From NCBI GenBank assembly GCA_020632795.1, contig JACKEV010000014.1, forward strand, positions 310,001 to 374,000: 64,000 nt of DNA. Direction: 5' to 3'. Below, in pieces: positions 26,033 to 33,842 of the stretch. Position numbers and translations under genes: made by a program. The notes beneath the pieces are model-generated. The model did no database searches and was not told the origin of the DNA. It worked only from the letters and a program-made list of their open reading frames with translations. The DNA is from Alphaproteobacteria bacterium (GTDB taxonomy: Bacteria; Myxococcota_A; UBA796; CAJQPC01). Every line of letters begins with the position of its first letter. The first letter of the stretch is position 1.

Positions 26033-27044
26033 GCGCCGGCAGCGTCGCCATCAACCCCAACACCCGCTCCGTCACGTCCCGACCCCGCGCCGTCAGCCGC
26101 AGGTGGTCCGACGGCATGCCCACGATGACAGGCCGCTCTGCAGAGAGCACGTAGACATCGGCCTCTGCGAGGGCGCGGGCGATGGCGATGGCCTCGGGGT
26201 GGCGCCAGCAGGCGAACACCGCGTGGCTGGGGGTGAGCTGCCCGCCCAGCGCGGCGAGGCCCGCCTCCAGGTGGCGCAGGTCCGCGCGGAGCTGCGCCCA
26301 GCACCCCCGGATGAGGTCGATGTGGTGGAGCACGGCCAGCACGGCGGCCTCGGCGAACACGTTCAGCGCGAAGGGCAGCCGGAGCTGCTGGAGCTGCGCG
26401 ACGCGCGCGGGGTGGCCCACGAGGTAGCCCGCCCGCGCCCCGGGGATGAGGTGGGTCTTGAAGCCCCGTACCACCACCAGGTCCGGGTGCATCTCCGCGG
26501 TGATCGCGGTGAACCCGGCCACGTCGGCGTAGCTCTCGTCCACGATGACCGGGCGCCCCCGGGACACCGCCAGCAGGGCGTCGAGCAGCGCGGGGTCCAG
26601 GAGCTGGCCGGTGGGGTTGTTCGGCGCCGAGAGCAGCACCCCGTCGGCCTCCCGGAAGGCGTCCAGCACCGCGTCGGGGTCGGCCACGGGGGGCAGGGAC
26701 ACCCGCGCGCCGTTGCGGTCGGGGGCGTCCACGAGCTGCCAGAACGCCGGGGTGGCGACCGCCGCCCGCCGCCCGGCGAGCCAGGTCCGGCAGGCGAGGT
26801 CCAGGGCCCCGGTGGCGCCGACGGTGGGCAGCACCGCCTCCGGCGAGACCCCCACATACGCCCCCAGGGCCTCCCGCACCGCGGCCTCGCCGTGGGGGTA
26901 GCGGTCGGCGCGGCGGGCGGCCCGCTCCAGCGCCCGGCGGATCGGCGCGGGGGTCGGGAGGTCGTGGGCGATGGGGTAGATCATGTCGATGACCCCGGGG
27001 CGGTCCAGGCGCTCGGCGGTGGGGTCCAGCACCCGGCGGGGCAT
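26019..27044 (-). CDS. Class I/II aminotransferase (HisC/CobD-like)
   Basis: The 341-residue PLP enzyme has SAPNNPTGQLL (about 150), VIVDESYADVAGF (about 180) and the Schiff-base lysine in RGFKTHLIPGARAGYLVG (about 205), the order seen in histidinol-phosphate aminotransferase and threonine-phosphate decarboxylase. At 341 residues it is short for fold type I, again as in HisC/CobD. Its ATG overlaps the stop of the methyltransferase by one base (TGATG), so the pair is coupled and may act in one small-molecule pathway. No his or cob genes are nearby, so the substrate is unknown. Confidence 0.85.
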   Translation of the reverse strand: MPRRVLDPTAERLDRPGVIDMIYPIAHDLPTPAPIRRALERAARRADRYPHGEAAVREALGAYVGVSPEAVLPTVGATGALDLACRTWLAGRRAAVATPAFWQLVDAPDRNGARVSLPPVADPDAVLDAFREADGVLLSAPNNPTGQLLDPALLDALLAVSRGRPVIVDESYADVAGFTAITAEMHPDLVVVRGFKTHLIPGARAGYLVGHPARVAQLQQLRLPFALNVFAEAAVLAVLHHIDLIRGCWAQLRADLRHLEAGLAALGGQLTPSHAVFACWRHPEAIAIARALAEADVYVLSAERPVIVGMPSDHLRLTARGRDVTERVLGLMATLPALNPR

Positions 27045-27715
27045 CAGGCCGGCTCCACGATCGCGAGGTGCACCTCGTCCTCGGCCTGCTGGTCCACCAG
27101 GCGCAGGCCGGCGGCGGCGACCCAGGCGCCCAGGGTGTCCGGGTCGCAGGCGGGCACGGGGGCGGCGAAAGCGCGGGTGAGGGTGTCCACCGGGTCCTGG
27201 CCGCGGGCGCGCAGGGCGGCGGCCAGGGGCCCCATCTCCTGGCTCAGGGCCTCCAGGAGCCGCCGGTCGGCCCCGGAGAGCTTCCGGCGCCCGGTCCAGC
27301 GCGCCACCAGGACCGGCCAGGCATCGGGCTGCGCCCACAGGGCCACCATGCGGTCCCGGCGCAGCGCCCCGTCGGCCAGCACGCCGACCCGCCCCAGGGT
27401 CCGGCGCTGCCAGGGGGTGGGGTGGTAGAGGGCGATGAGGCCGCGCCCGCCGCGCCGGAGCACCCGCCGAAGCTCCGCGAGGATGGGCGTCTCGGAGGGG
27501 TCGCCGCTCAGGACGCCGGTGGCGACGACCACAGCGCCGAAGGCGTCGCGGTCGTAGGGCAGCGCGGCGGCGTCCGCGAGGCGCACCTGCACGCCGCGCC
27601 GCGCGCGGGCGGCCTCGATCATCTCCGGGCTGGCGTCGACCGCCTCCACCGGACCCCGGCCGGCGGCGACGAGCGCCTCCACCAACAGCCCCTGGCCCGC
27701 CCCCACCACGAGCAC
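27044..27715 (-). CDS. SAM-dependent methyltransferase, N-terminus possibly frameshifted
   Basis: The annotated frame starts at GTG 27715 directly in the SAM-binding motif LVVGAGQGLLVEAL. Motif II/III-like segments follow (AVDASPEMIEAARAR, DAAALPYDRDAFGAVVVATG, ELRRVLRRGGRGLIALYHPT). Class I methyltransferases normally have 30-50 residues before motif I. Such residues are encoded upstream in the same frame (DPCWALLAPCWHLLEQSGL), but no ATG, GTG or TTG precedes them before a TAG. A second frame from ATG 27875 (MKRAPDEAVIASFAGG) would join it if the six-G run at 27823-27828 were one base shorter. The true gene is therefore probably 27044-27875 with a frameshift or a sequence error. Confidence 0.78.
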   Translation of the reverse strand: MLVVGAGQGLLVEALVAAGRGPVEAVDASPEMIEAARARRGVQVRLADAAALPYDRDAFGAVVVATGVLSGDPSETPILAELRRVLRRGGRGLIALYHPTPWQRRTLGRVGVLADGALRRDRMVALWAQPDAWPVLVARWTGRRKLSGADRRLLEALSQEMGPLAAALRARGQDPVDTLTRAFAAPVPACDPDTLGAWVAAAGLRLVDQQAEDEVHLAIVEPA

Positions 27716-27914
27716 CGGGGGCCGCAGGAGGTCCAGCCGGGGGGTCAGGTGCTCCGGGACGAGCCCGCTCTGCTCCAGCAGGTGCCAGCAGGGGGCGAGC
27801 AGCGCCCAGCAGGGATCGGACAGGGGGGCCTCCAGCGAAGGAGGCTATCACGGCCTCGTCCGGGGCCCTCTTCATCGTATACTTACGGTCGCCAAGATGA
27901 ACGATGGAGGCAAG

Positions 27915-30197
27915 ATGCGCTCACTCCCCCTGCTGCTCGTGCTGGCCGTGGCCTGCCGCAACAAGGAACTCCAGGACGAGACCGGGATCGTGGACCCCAT
28001 GCCGGTCGACGAGGACGGCGACGGCACCCCGGCGACCGAGGACTGCGACGACACCAACCCCGACATGTTCCCCGGCAACCCGGAGGTCTGTGACGGGCTG
28101 GACAACAACTGTGACGGCTTCGCCGACGAGAACGCCTCCGACGCGGGGACCTGGTACCCCGATGGCGACGGGGACGGCTACGGCGCGGACGCTGGCGCCC
28201 AGACTGCCTGCGAGGCCCCCACCGGCTACGTCGAGGTGGGCGGGGACTGCAACGACACCGACGTCAGCTACCACCCCGGCGCGACCGAGGACGACTGCTC
28301 GGACCCCAACGACTACAACTGCGACGGCAGCGTGGGCTTCGCGGACAACGACGGCGACGGCTACGCGGCCTGCGAGGAGTGCGACGACGGCGACCGGGCG
28401 GTCAACCCCAGCGCCACCGAGGTCTGCGACGACATCGACAACAACTGCGACGGTCAGGTCGACGAGGACGGCGCGGTGGACGCCGACACCTGGTACGCCG
28501 ACACCGACGGCGACGCCTACGGCGACCCGGCCGCCGCGGTGCTGAGCTGCGACCAGCCCGAGGGCTTCGTCGGGGACGACAGCGACTGCAACGACGGCGA
28601 CCCGGGCATCCACCCCGGCGCTGAGGAGACCTGCGACGAGGTCGACCAGGACTGTGATGGCACGGTGGACGACAACGCCAGCGACGCCGAGACCTTCTAC
28701 GGCGACGGCGACGGCGACGGCTACGGGGACGCCGGCAGCGTGCAGCGTGCCTGCGAGCAGCCCTCGGGCACGGTCAGCGACAACAGCGACTGTGACGACA
28801 GCGACAGCGCGGTCAACCCCGGCGCGGCCGAGCTGTGCAACGGCATCGACGACAACTGTGACGGGACGGTGGACGAGGACGGCGCGGTGGACGCCACGCT
28901 GTGGTACGACGACAGCGACAGCGACGGCTACGGGGACGCCAGCGCCTCCACCCGCGCCTGCAGCCAGCCCTCGGGCACGGTCAGCGACCGCAGCGACTGC
29001 GACGACGGCGACAGCGCCGTCAACCCCGCCGCCACCGAGGTGTGCGACAACGTCGACAACGACTGCGACGGCACCACCGACGAGGACGACGCCGCCGACG
29101 CCAGCACCTGGTACGCCGACTACGACGGCGACGGCGAGGGCGCGACCCGCCTGACCCTGACCCAGTGCGACCAGCCCACCGGCTACGTCTCCAACACAGA
29201 CGACTGCGACGACACCGACGCGGCCATCAACACCTCAGCCGCCGAGGTGTGCGACGGCGTGGACAACGACTGCGACGGCTTGGTGGATGACGACGACAGC
29301 GACGTGGACACCGCCACGGGCAGCACCTTCTACCTGGACAGCGACAGCGACACCTACGGCGACAGCGCGAGCACCACCCAGGCCTGCGACGCGCCCTCCG
29401 GCTACGTCGCCGACGACACCGACTGCGACGACGGCGACGTCGCGATCAACCCGGGCGCCGCCGAGCAGTGCAACGGCATCGACGACGACTGTGACGGGGT
29501 CGCGGACAGCGGCCTGCTGGGCAGCGACAGCCTGTGCGCGGCGGAGTCCTGCAACGAGATCCTGGTGACGGGCAGCTCCACGGGCGACGGCAGCTACTAC
29601 CTGGATCCGACGAGCACGGGCACGGCGACCCTGTACACCTGCGACATGACCACCGACGGCGGCGGCTGGACCCTGGCGGTCTCCTGGGACCGGGAGAACG
29701 ACGGCGAGACCCTCCCGGACTTCGAGTCCACGATGACCGAGCTGTTCAACAACATGGGCGAGTGGACCGAGGGTTCGAACTACATGCAGTGGTCGGACTA
29801 CTCCAACCCCCACGGCTGCGACGTGATGTCCTACGAGTACGACGTCGAGATCCCCAACGGCGGGGAGGTCCTGTTCGACTTCCACTACTACGGCTACTCG
29901 ATGGAGAACTCGGGCACCTTCTTCTACATCGTCGACAGCGCGGGCACGGAGGAGGACATGTGGTGCCAGGACAACGCGGGCGCCACCGGCGACCAGTGCA
30001 ACTACTCGGCCAGCGAGTACGCCTACGAGCCGAACTACACCTGCAGCACGACCTCGGCCGGCACCTACACCTGGAGCACCGCGGACATCTTCACGTACTC
30101 GAACGAGGTGGACCTGTTCCGGATCACGTCGTTGCATGAGGACGGGGGGCATGGGGACTATTCGCGGTTGTACTACTTTGATTTCTGGGTGAGGTAG
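27915..30197 (+). CDS. MopE-like metal-binding repeat lipoprotein with fibrinogen-C-like end (paralogue 1)
   Basis: The 760-residue protein has the signal MRSLPLLLVLAVAC, then about nine repeats of the MopE-type putative metal-binding motif (DGDGYG, then CDDSDSAVNPGA, then CNGIDDNCDG). These acidic repeats resemble calcium-binding DxDxDG loops. The C-terminal 210 residues include CDMTTDGGGWTLAVSW, the fibrinogen-C-like start motif. It is a surface lipoprotein, probably adhesive or a calcium-stabilised stalk. ATG 27915 has GGAGG four bases upstream and is preferred to ATG 27897. Paralogue 2 is at 40156; both share the ACRN start of the mature protein. Codon choice shifts towards G/T endings in the last 30 codons. 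Confidence 0.92.
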   Translation: MRSLPLLLVLAVACRNKELQDETGIVDPMPVDEDGDGTPATEDCDDTNPDMFPGNPEVCDGLDNNCDGFADENASDAGTWYPDGDGDGYGADAGAQTACEAPTGYVEVGGDCNDTDVSYHPGATEDDCSDPNDYNCDGSVGFADNDGDGYAACEECDDGDRAVNPSATEVCDDIDNNCDGQVDEDGAVDADTWYADTDGDAYGDPAAAVLSCDQPEGFVGDDSDCNDGDPGIHPGAEETCDEVDQDCDGTVDDNASDAETFYGDGDGDGYGDAGSVQRACEQPSGTVSDNSDCDDSDSAVNPGAAELCNGIDDNCDGTVDEDGAVDATLWYDDSDSDGYGDASASTRACSQPSGTVSDRSDCDDGDSAVNPAATEVCDNVDNDCDGTTDEDDAADASTWYADYDGDGEGATRLTLTQCDQPTGYVSNTDDCDDTDAAINTSAAEVCDGVDNDCDGLVDDDDSDVDTATGSTFYLDSDSDTYGDSASTTQACDAPSGYVADDTDCDDGDVAINPGAAEQCNGIDDDCDGVADSGLLGSDSLCAAESCNEILVTGSSTGDGSYYLDPTSTGTATLYTCDMTTDGGGWTLAVSWDRENDGETLPDFESTMTELFNNMGEWTEGSNYMQWSDYSNPHGCDVMSYEYDVEIPNGGEVLFDFHYYGYSMENSGTFFYIVDSAGTEEDMWCQDNAGATGDQCNYSASEYAYEPNYTCSTTSAGTYTWSTADIFTYSNEVDLFRITSLHEDGGHGDYSRLYYFDFWVR

Positions 30198-30396
30198 CTC
30201 GGGTTGGTGGTTTGTGTGGTGTTGTGGTGAGCATCGGCCTCTGTGGAGGGGCCGGCGCGTGGCGTGGTGTGTCGTCGTGGTCGGGTGACGGCTCGGCGGG
30301 GTGGGCGGAGTCGACTCGTTGGGCTGCTCTCAGTGAGCGAGAGGCTCGACCCGACGGACCTCGCGGTGATCCCGTCGCCTTGGTGGTGGGGTCAAC
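30198..30396. other. Spacer after MopE-like gene 1
   Basis: The stretch is GT-rich on the plus strand and has no credible reading frame. It carries on the base composition of the last codons of the gene upstream and leads into the three-hairpin element. Confidence 0.5.
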
Positions 30397-30563
30397 GCGC
30401 GGCGCTGATCGCGGCAAGACCCTCGGGTGGTGATGGAGCCTCACCGCCTGCCAGGAAGGAGGGGGCTCCTCCAGGTCACCCCCTTCGCGGCCTTGCCGGG
30501 CTGACCGTCTGCTCGTCCATCTGGACCCGGACTGGAAGACTCGCCAAGGTCGTCGGGACGAGA
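30397..30563 (+). repeat. Three-hairpin dispersed element, copy B
   Basis: This copy starts GCGCGGCGCTGATCGCGGCA and matches copy C over about 165 bases, including GGGTGGTGATGGAGCCTCACC and TCGCCAAGGTCGTCGGGACG near the end. Hairpin 1 pairs GAAGG..GGG (30455-30463) with CCCCCTTC (30479-30486) with one bulge. Hairpin 2 has core CGGC-CTT-GCCG (30488-30498). Hairpin 3 is GTCC-ATCT-GGAC. Its right edge is where the low-GC island begins. Confidence 0.72.
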
Positions 30564-31002
30564 ATACCAGTTGACTGATCGTGGGCGCTACTGAGTCGTC
30601 TTACCATGGAACCCGAGCGCATGCGCGTGCCTACACAGTGGCGTGTGTGGCATAAATCGGTGGAAAATCCAAGGACAAAGACTGGATAAGGCTTGGGGGA
30701 TCGTAAATGCCCGCCTCGGGACGGGGAGTCCTGTGGGGCATCGTGGAACCGTGGATACTGAGGGCGCATAGTGGAGCGCGCGTTGGGATGGAGGTGGGTA
30801 ATCTGGGTGAAACGAAATGGTACGGATTGGGCATAGTTTCTCACGTTCAACTCATCCAGATTATCTGTCAAACCTCCTCGAAAAACCTCTATCGGGACTC
30901 CAGTATGCCCATCATTTTACGGTATTAACGCTCATTCTGGACTTTGGCTGAACATCTTGATAGATATACAAGCATTTCTTTATCCACGAACTGGAGAATT
31001 TG
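30564..31002. other. Low-GC region without a credible gene
   Basis: About 440 bases of A/T-richer DNA. Two short overlapping frames (131 codons on minus, 73 on plus) have no ribosome site, no domain and no protein-like composition. It probably contains the promoter of the 31003 gene. I see no rRNA or tRNA signal. Confidence 0.4.
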
Positions 31003-31650
31003 GTGAGGTATTCCAACCTAGACATTTTTGTGAGCGTGCACATTGGTCATGAGCGTTCATCAATTGATCCCAAAATGATACTTCATGTGTTTGGGGATTT
31101 GGAACGTGCCTTATACGAATCGGATCGTAGAGATGTGGAGAGGTTTGCCGAAGGTTTCCTACGATCAGACGTGGTGAAAGACGCCAGTCTTGAACGACTA
31201 CGTCGATATCGAAATCGACGACTCAAGATCGTAGACGCCAAACCCGGTTCACTGTGGATTACCGGCAGTGTGTTGGCCGTCTCTTACTTCGTATTGGAGA
31301 AGACAATCGGTCAGTCGTTCGTCGAGGGATGGCAAGACACCAACGCCCATCGGCATCTAAGGGAGTTTTTTGCTAGTCAGATCGATATTAAGTACAAAAA
31401 GTTGGCCCAACTCATTGAATCGGCATTCAAAGATAAGAACAACAGGATCGGTGGACGACAGGCCAAAGTGAGTGTTCAGTTAACAGATTCGGCCCCTTCC
31501 CCCCCTCTTCCATCGTCGCAAGAAGGCGTCGCTACCTATCCTCGAACGCGGACGATTCTGGTCGAAATCGACCCAGAAGCAGGGACCCAACAGGATGACG
31601 CCTCAGCAGAAATTCCAACCTACGGCGATCTTCTTGACCGACTTCGTTGA
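31003..31650 (+). CDS. Orphan membrane-associated protein of the low-GC island
   Basis: The 215-residue product starts at GTG 31003 (GGAG six bases upstream; TTG 31000 is an alternative). Residues 1-75 are a soluble domain with VHIGHERSSIDPKMILHVFG and a helical RALYESDRRDVERFAEGFL stretch. One hydrophobic segment follows at about 83-100 (SLWITGSVLAVSYFVLEKT). After a soluble region (GWQDTNAHRHLREFFASQID) come a basic helix and a Pro/Ser-rich, acidic C-terminus. I recognise no family. Codon use and composition fit the island, not the host. It converges on the protease operon with the IS66 fragment between them. Confidence 0.7.
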   Translation: MRYSNLDIFVSVHIGHERSSIDPKMILHVFGDLERALYESDRRDVERFAEGFLRSDVVKDASLERLRRYRNRRLKIVDAKPGSLWITGSVLAVSYFVLEKTIGQSFVEGWQDTNAHRHLREFFASQIDIKYKKLAQLIESAFKDKNNRIGGRQAKVSVQLTDSAPSPPLPSSQEGVATYPRTRTILVEIDPEAGTQQDDASAEIPTYGDLLDRLR

Positions 31651-31764
31651 ATATGATACGCTTAATTTGCGTTTAGGCGTCGGGGCTGAATTGTAGCCCC
31701 CCAGCATACAACTCTGGCTGGCCATCCGTTGGGTGGCCGGCCACTTCTTCTTCTCAAGCTGAGG
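31651..31764. other. Degraded IS66 flank
   Basis: The stretch between the orphan gene and the transposase remnant has short inverted repeats (TGGCCATCC and GGGTGGCCGGCCA) but no frame. It is probably decayed insertion-element sequence. Confidence 0.35.
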
Positions 31765-31949
31765 GGATACGCCGCAAGAACTGGCTCTTCGCCGGATCAG
31801 CGGGTGGCGCGAACGCGGCCGCAGACCTGTACTCGCTCATCGGGAGCTGCTTCCTGCAGGGAATCGATCCTCACGCCTACTTGGTCGACGTCTTCAAGCG
31901 ACTGCCGACCTACCCGATCCGCCGTATCGCTGAGCTGCCACGGGCATAG
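31765..31949 (+). pseudogene. IS66-family transposase C-terminal remnant
   Basis: One frame ending at TAG 31947-31949 reads RRKNWLFAGSAGGANAAADL, then YSLIGSCFLQGIDPHAYLVD and VFKRLPTYPIRRIAELPRA. This is the conserved C-terminal block of IS66 transposases (RKNWLFAGS, an AAA..YSLI segment, then the DP.AYL.DV..RLP.HP..RI.ELLP motif). The upstream catalytic part is missing and the reading frame breaks down, so the element is dead. The composition of this piece is higher in GC than the surrounding island, so it may have come from a different source. Confidence 0.88.
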
Positions 31950-32040
31950 AAGCTTGAGCGAGAAGGTCACACGGCGACGCCGACGGGGCAATGACCGTTC
32001 GCCGGGTGGATACAGGCGAAATTGCCGGGCTTGGTGGTGC

Positions 32041-32949
32041 CTATTCTTGAATCAAGTAGGTTGAACGTGCACGAATGTAGGCAATTCCTTTATGGTTCTC
32101 GATGATCTTGTGGGCACCGGTGCCCGTAAATGTTTGCATACAGGCATGGTGGACAGCCAATACCGCATCCTGCAATTTCTGATCATCTTCCAAATCAACC
32201 ACCACCAGACCCTTGCTGCGAGCATCGGCTCGATGAACATGCCTTGCATGGGAAAGGGTCGCTGTGTGTGAACTCAGATAGTCGACAATCTGAGTCGCCT
32301 TATCATCTGCGTCTGGAGCACCATCAAACATCCCTTCAATCAACCATTTCTTCACAAGTTTGCTGGCCCACTCGATGCTCTGTCGACACTGAATCAGTAG
32401 TCCCGGCGGATACCGCTGCAGAACTGGCAACCAAAGATTCGCAAGAGTTGGGGTGGCCTGAATCTCCCTTTTTGCCTCCTCCCAGGTGTCAAGCAGTGCA
32501 TGAGCCGACACACCAGCAATCTGCGGATCGATGGGACCAATGTTGGAGTGCTTCCCCATGATGATTGTCTTGGATGCACAGGCCATCATTGTTCCAGCTG
32601 ACATCGCCATCTGCGGAACGATAGCACGAATATCGGAGTCAAACATCTGCTTCAGATAGTCAACAATGGACTCCACCGCCGCCAAGCCCCCACCAGGGGT
32701 ATGCAATATTAGATCAAGACCCTTTGACCGATCCAGTTTGTGTACCGCTGCCATGAAGCCGTTCTTGTCGTCATCATTGATGGCCAGTATGTCCGGTGCT
32801 CCATCGGTTTTGTGCAGCCAACCAGAGTAATAGATGATGGCATTTCGACCGGTTACCCGGTAGAGTCTACGAAGATACTTGCGGCGAATGTTGTCATGCC
32901 GGCCCCCCGCCTCCTTCATCTCCTGAAGGATCTCATTCCACGATGGCAT
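32041..32949 (-). CDS. SDH/SppA-like serine protease of the Clp-crotonase fold
   Basis: The 302-residue protein matches the serine dehydrogenase proteinase (SDH, S49-like) family of the ClpP/crotonase fold. ILHTPGGGLAAVESIVDYLK (about 81-100) gives the oxyanion region, and VPQMAMSAGTMMACAS (about 111-126) carries the nucleophile Ser117 in AMSAGT. SNIGPIDPQIAGVSA follows at about 135-150, a conserved segment of the family. No signal peptide or membrane helix is visible, unlike many SppA relatives. It starts immediately after the TAG of the 68-codon gene with no base between, so they are one operon. Its substrate is unknown. Low GC and context mark it as acquired. Confidence 0.88.
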   Translation of the reverse strand: MPSWNEILQEMKEAGGRHDNIRRKYLRRLYRVTGRNAIIYYSGWLHKTDGAPDILAINDDDKNGFMAAVHKLDRSKGLDLILHTPGGGLAAVESIVDYLKQMFDSDIRAIVPQMAMSAGTMMACASKTIIMGKHSNIGPIDPQIAGVSAHALLDTWEEAKREIQATPTLANLWLPVLQRYPPGLLIQCRQSIEWASKLVKKWLIEGMFDGAPDADDKATQIVDYLSSHTATLSHARHVHRADARSKGLVVVDLEDDQKLQDAVLAVHHACMQTFTGTGAHKIIENHKGIAYIRARSTYLIQE

Positions 32950-33156
32950 CTACTCTCCGTGACTCTGGTTGGGAGCAAAAGTCCGTGACGAAAGTGGCAG
33001 CGCCGGTGAAGAAACCAGACCATCTGATCTGCTGACCATCGCCTGAAGTGTCTCATCAATGGCAATGACGTTGGCGCACTTGGCACTTTGGATGATTGCC
33101 CACACCTCGTTAGTAGCCTCGGTTAGGGCTGGAGTAGTTGGTTGCTGTCGGTTCAT
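32950..33156 (-). CDS. Small protein encoded directly upstream of the SDH-like protease
   Basis: The 68-residue protein (MNRQQPTTPALTEATNEVW start) has an N-terminal helix with AIIQSAKCANVIAIDETLQA and a Ser/Pro-rich tail. Its TAG stop abuts the protease ATG (TAGATG), a strict coupling that argues it is real. GGAG lies ten bases upstream of its start. I recognise no family. A role as adaptor, inhibitor or substrate of the protease is inference from the coupling alone. Confidence 0.6.
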   Translation of the reverse strand: MNRQQPTTPALTEATNEVWAIIQSAKCANVIAIDETLQAMVSRSDGLVSSPALPLSSRTFAPNQSHGE

Positions 33157-33344
33157 CGCATTCCCACTCCTGATAGGGGTGAAGATCAGGAGAATAGCTG
33201 ACTACGGGACAAAAAGCGACTAATTGGCTGACCGCCAGTCCGAGTACCGATCTGGTCGGGTCCGCGACAGCACCCCAGCCACGCTCCAGACGAAGCATCA
33301 GAGGCTGGAACGGAGGAAACGCCGGAGGTCCTGAGGCCGACTCC

Positions 33345-33749
33345 TCACGCCGCCGCCCCCACCCCCACCGCACCGACCACGCCCGCCGTTCCAGCAGACA
33401 CCTCCCGCAGCAGGTACGACGCCCCCAGCGGGATGAGGAACACCAGCGGCGTGACGACGCTCGCGGCGGTGTCGCCCCCCATGGTGTGGCACCAGGCGGC
33501 GCCGGTCAGGTCGAAGAAGAACCCGGCGTAGGCCCACTCGTTGAGGCGTCCGAGCCGCGGGAGGGCCAGGGCGACGACGCCGAGCAGCTTCCAGACGCCG
33601 ACGAGCGTGAGGATGTACAGCGGCATGTCGATGGCGTGCATCATGTCGACGATCATCGAGGGCTGGACGATGTCCATCACCGCGCCGGGCAGGGTGCCGA
33701 GGCAGAACAGGGCGGTGGCGGCGACGTATCCGAGCTTGAGCTTGTTCAT
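33345..33749 (-). CDS. DoxX-like membrane protein
   Basis: The 134-residue protein has four membrane segments and the DoxX pattern: KLGYVAATALFCLGTLPGAVMD, MPLYILTLVGVWKLLGVVAL, and LNEWAYAGFFFDLTGAAWCH. DoxX-like proteins are small quinone-reductase-associated or stress-related membrane proteins with no fixed role. ATG 33749 has GGAG seven bases upstream. It is divergent from a LysR regulator, 93 bases away, which probably controls it. A promoter TTGTAC-17-TACGTT can be placed on the minus strand in the gap. Confidence 0.85.
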   Translation of the reverse strand: MNKLKLGYVAATALFCLGTLPGAVMDIVQPSMIVDMMHAIDMPLYILTLVGVWKLLGVVALALPRLGRLNEWAYAGFFFDLTGAAWCHTMGGDTAASVVTPLVFLIPLGASYLLREVSAGTAGVVGAVGVGAAA

Positions 33750-33820
33750 GGTGTTCTCCGGTGCTTGCACCCTGAACGTAGATTCGTTTGAAATCCTGTA
33801 CAATGAAGGAATTCAGGCTT

Positions 33821-33830
33821 CTGTCGACAG
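33821..33830. promoter_or_regulatory. Palindrome in the DoxX-LysR divergent promoter
   Basis: CTGTCGACAG is a perfect ten-base palindrome 13 bases upstream of the LysR start, in the 93-base gap between divergent genes. Autoregulatory binding by the LysR protein is plausible but the canonical T-N11-A form is not evident. Confidence 0.35.
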
Positions 33831-33842
33831 GAAACATTACGA

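Larger units (their letters stand above)
30564..33344. mobile_element. Low-GC genomic island with IS66 remnant
   Basis: Base composition drops from about 70% to roughly 50% GC between the end of repeat copy B and the DoxX gene, then returns abruptly. The codons of its genes use A/T third positions freely, unlike every other gene in the window. It holds one plus-strand membrane protein gene, a dead IS66 transposase fragment, and a two-gene minus-strand operon. No integrase, tRNA or clear attachment repeat is visible at the edges. The composition change and the IS fragment support horizontal transfer. Confidence 0.75.

Noticed and set aside
27921..30152. Long Val/Ala/Gly-rich minus-strand frames opposite MopE-like gene 1
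   Set aside because: The repeated GAC and GGC codons of the metal-binding repeats automatically give open valine/alanine-rich frames on the other strand.
30476..30871. 131-codon minus-strand frame in the low-GC island
   Set aside because: It runs into the three-hairpin element, lacks a ribosome site and shows no fold or homology that I can recognise.
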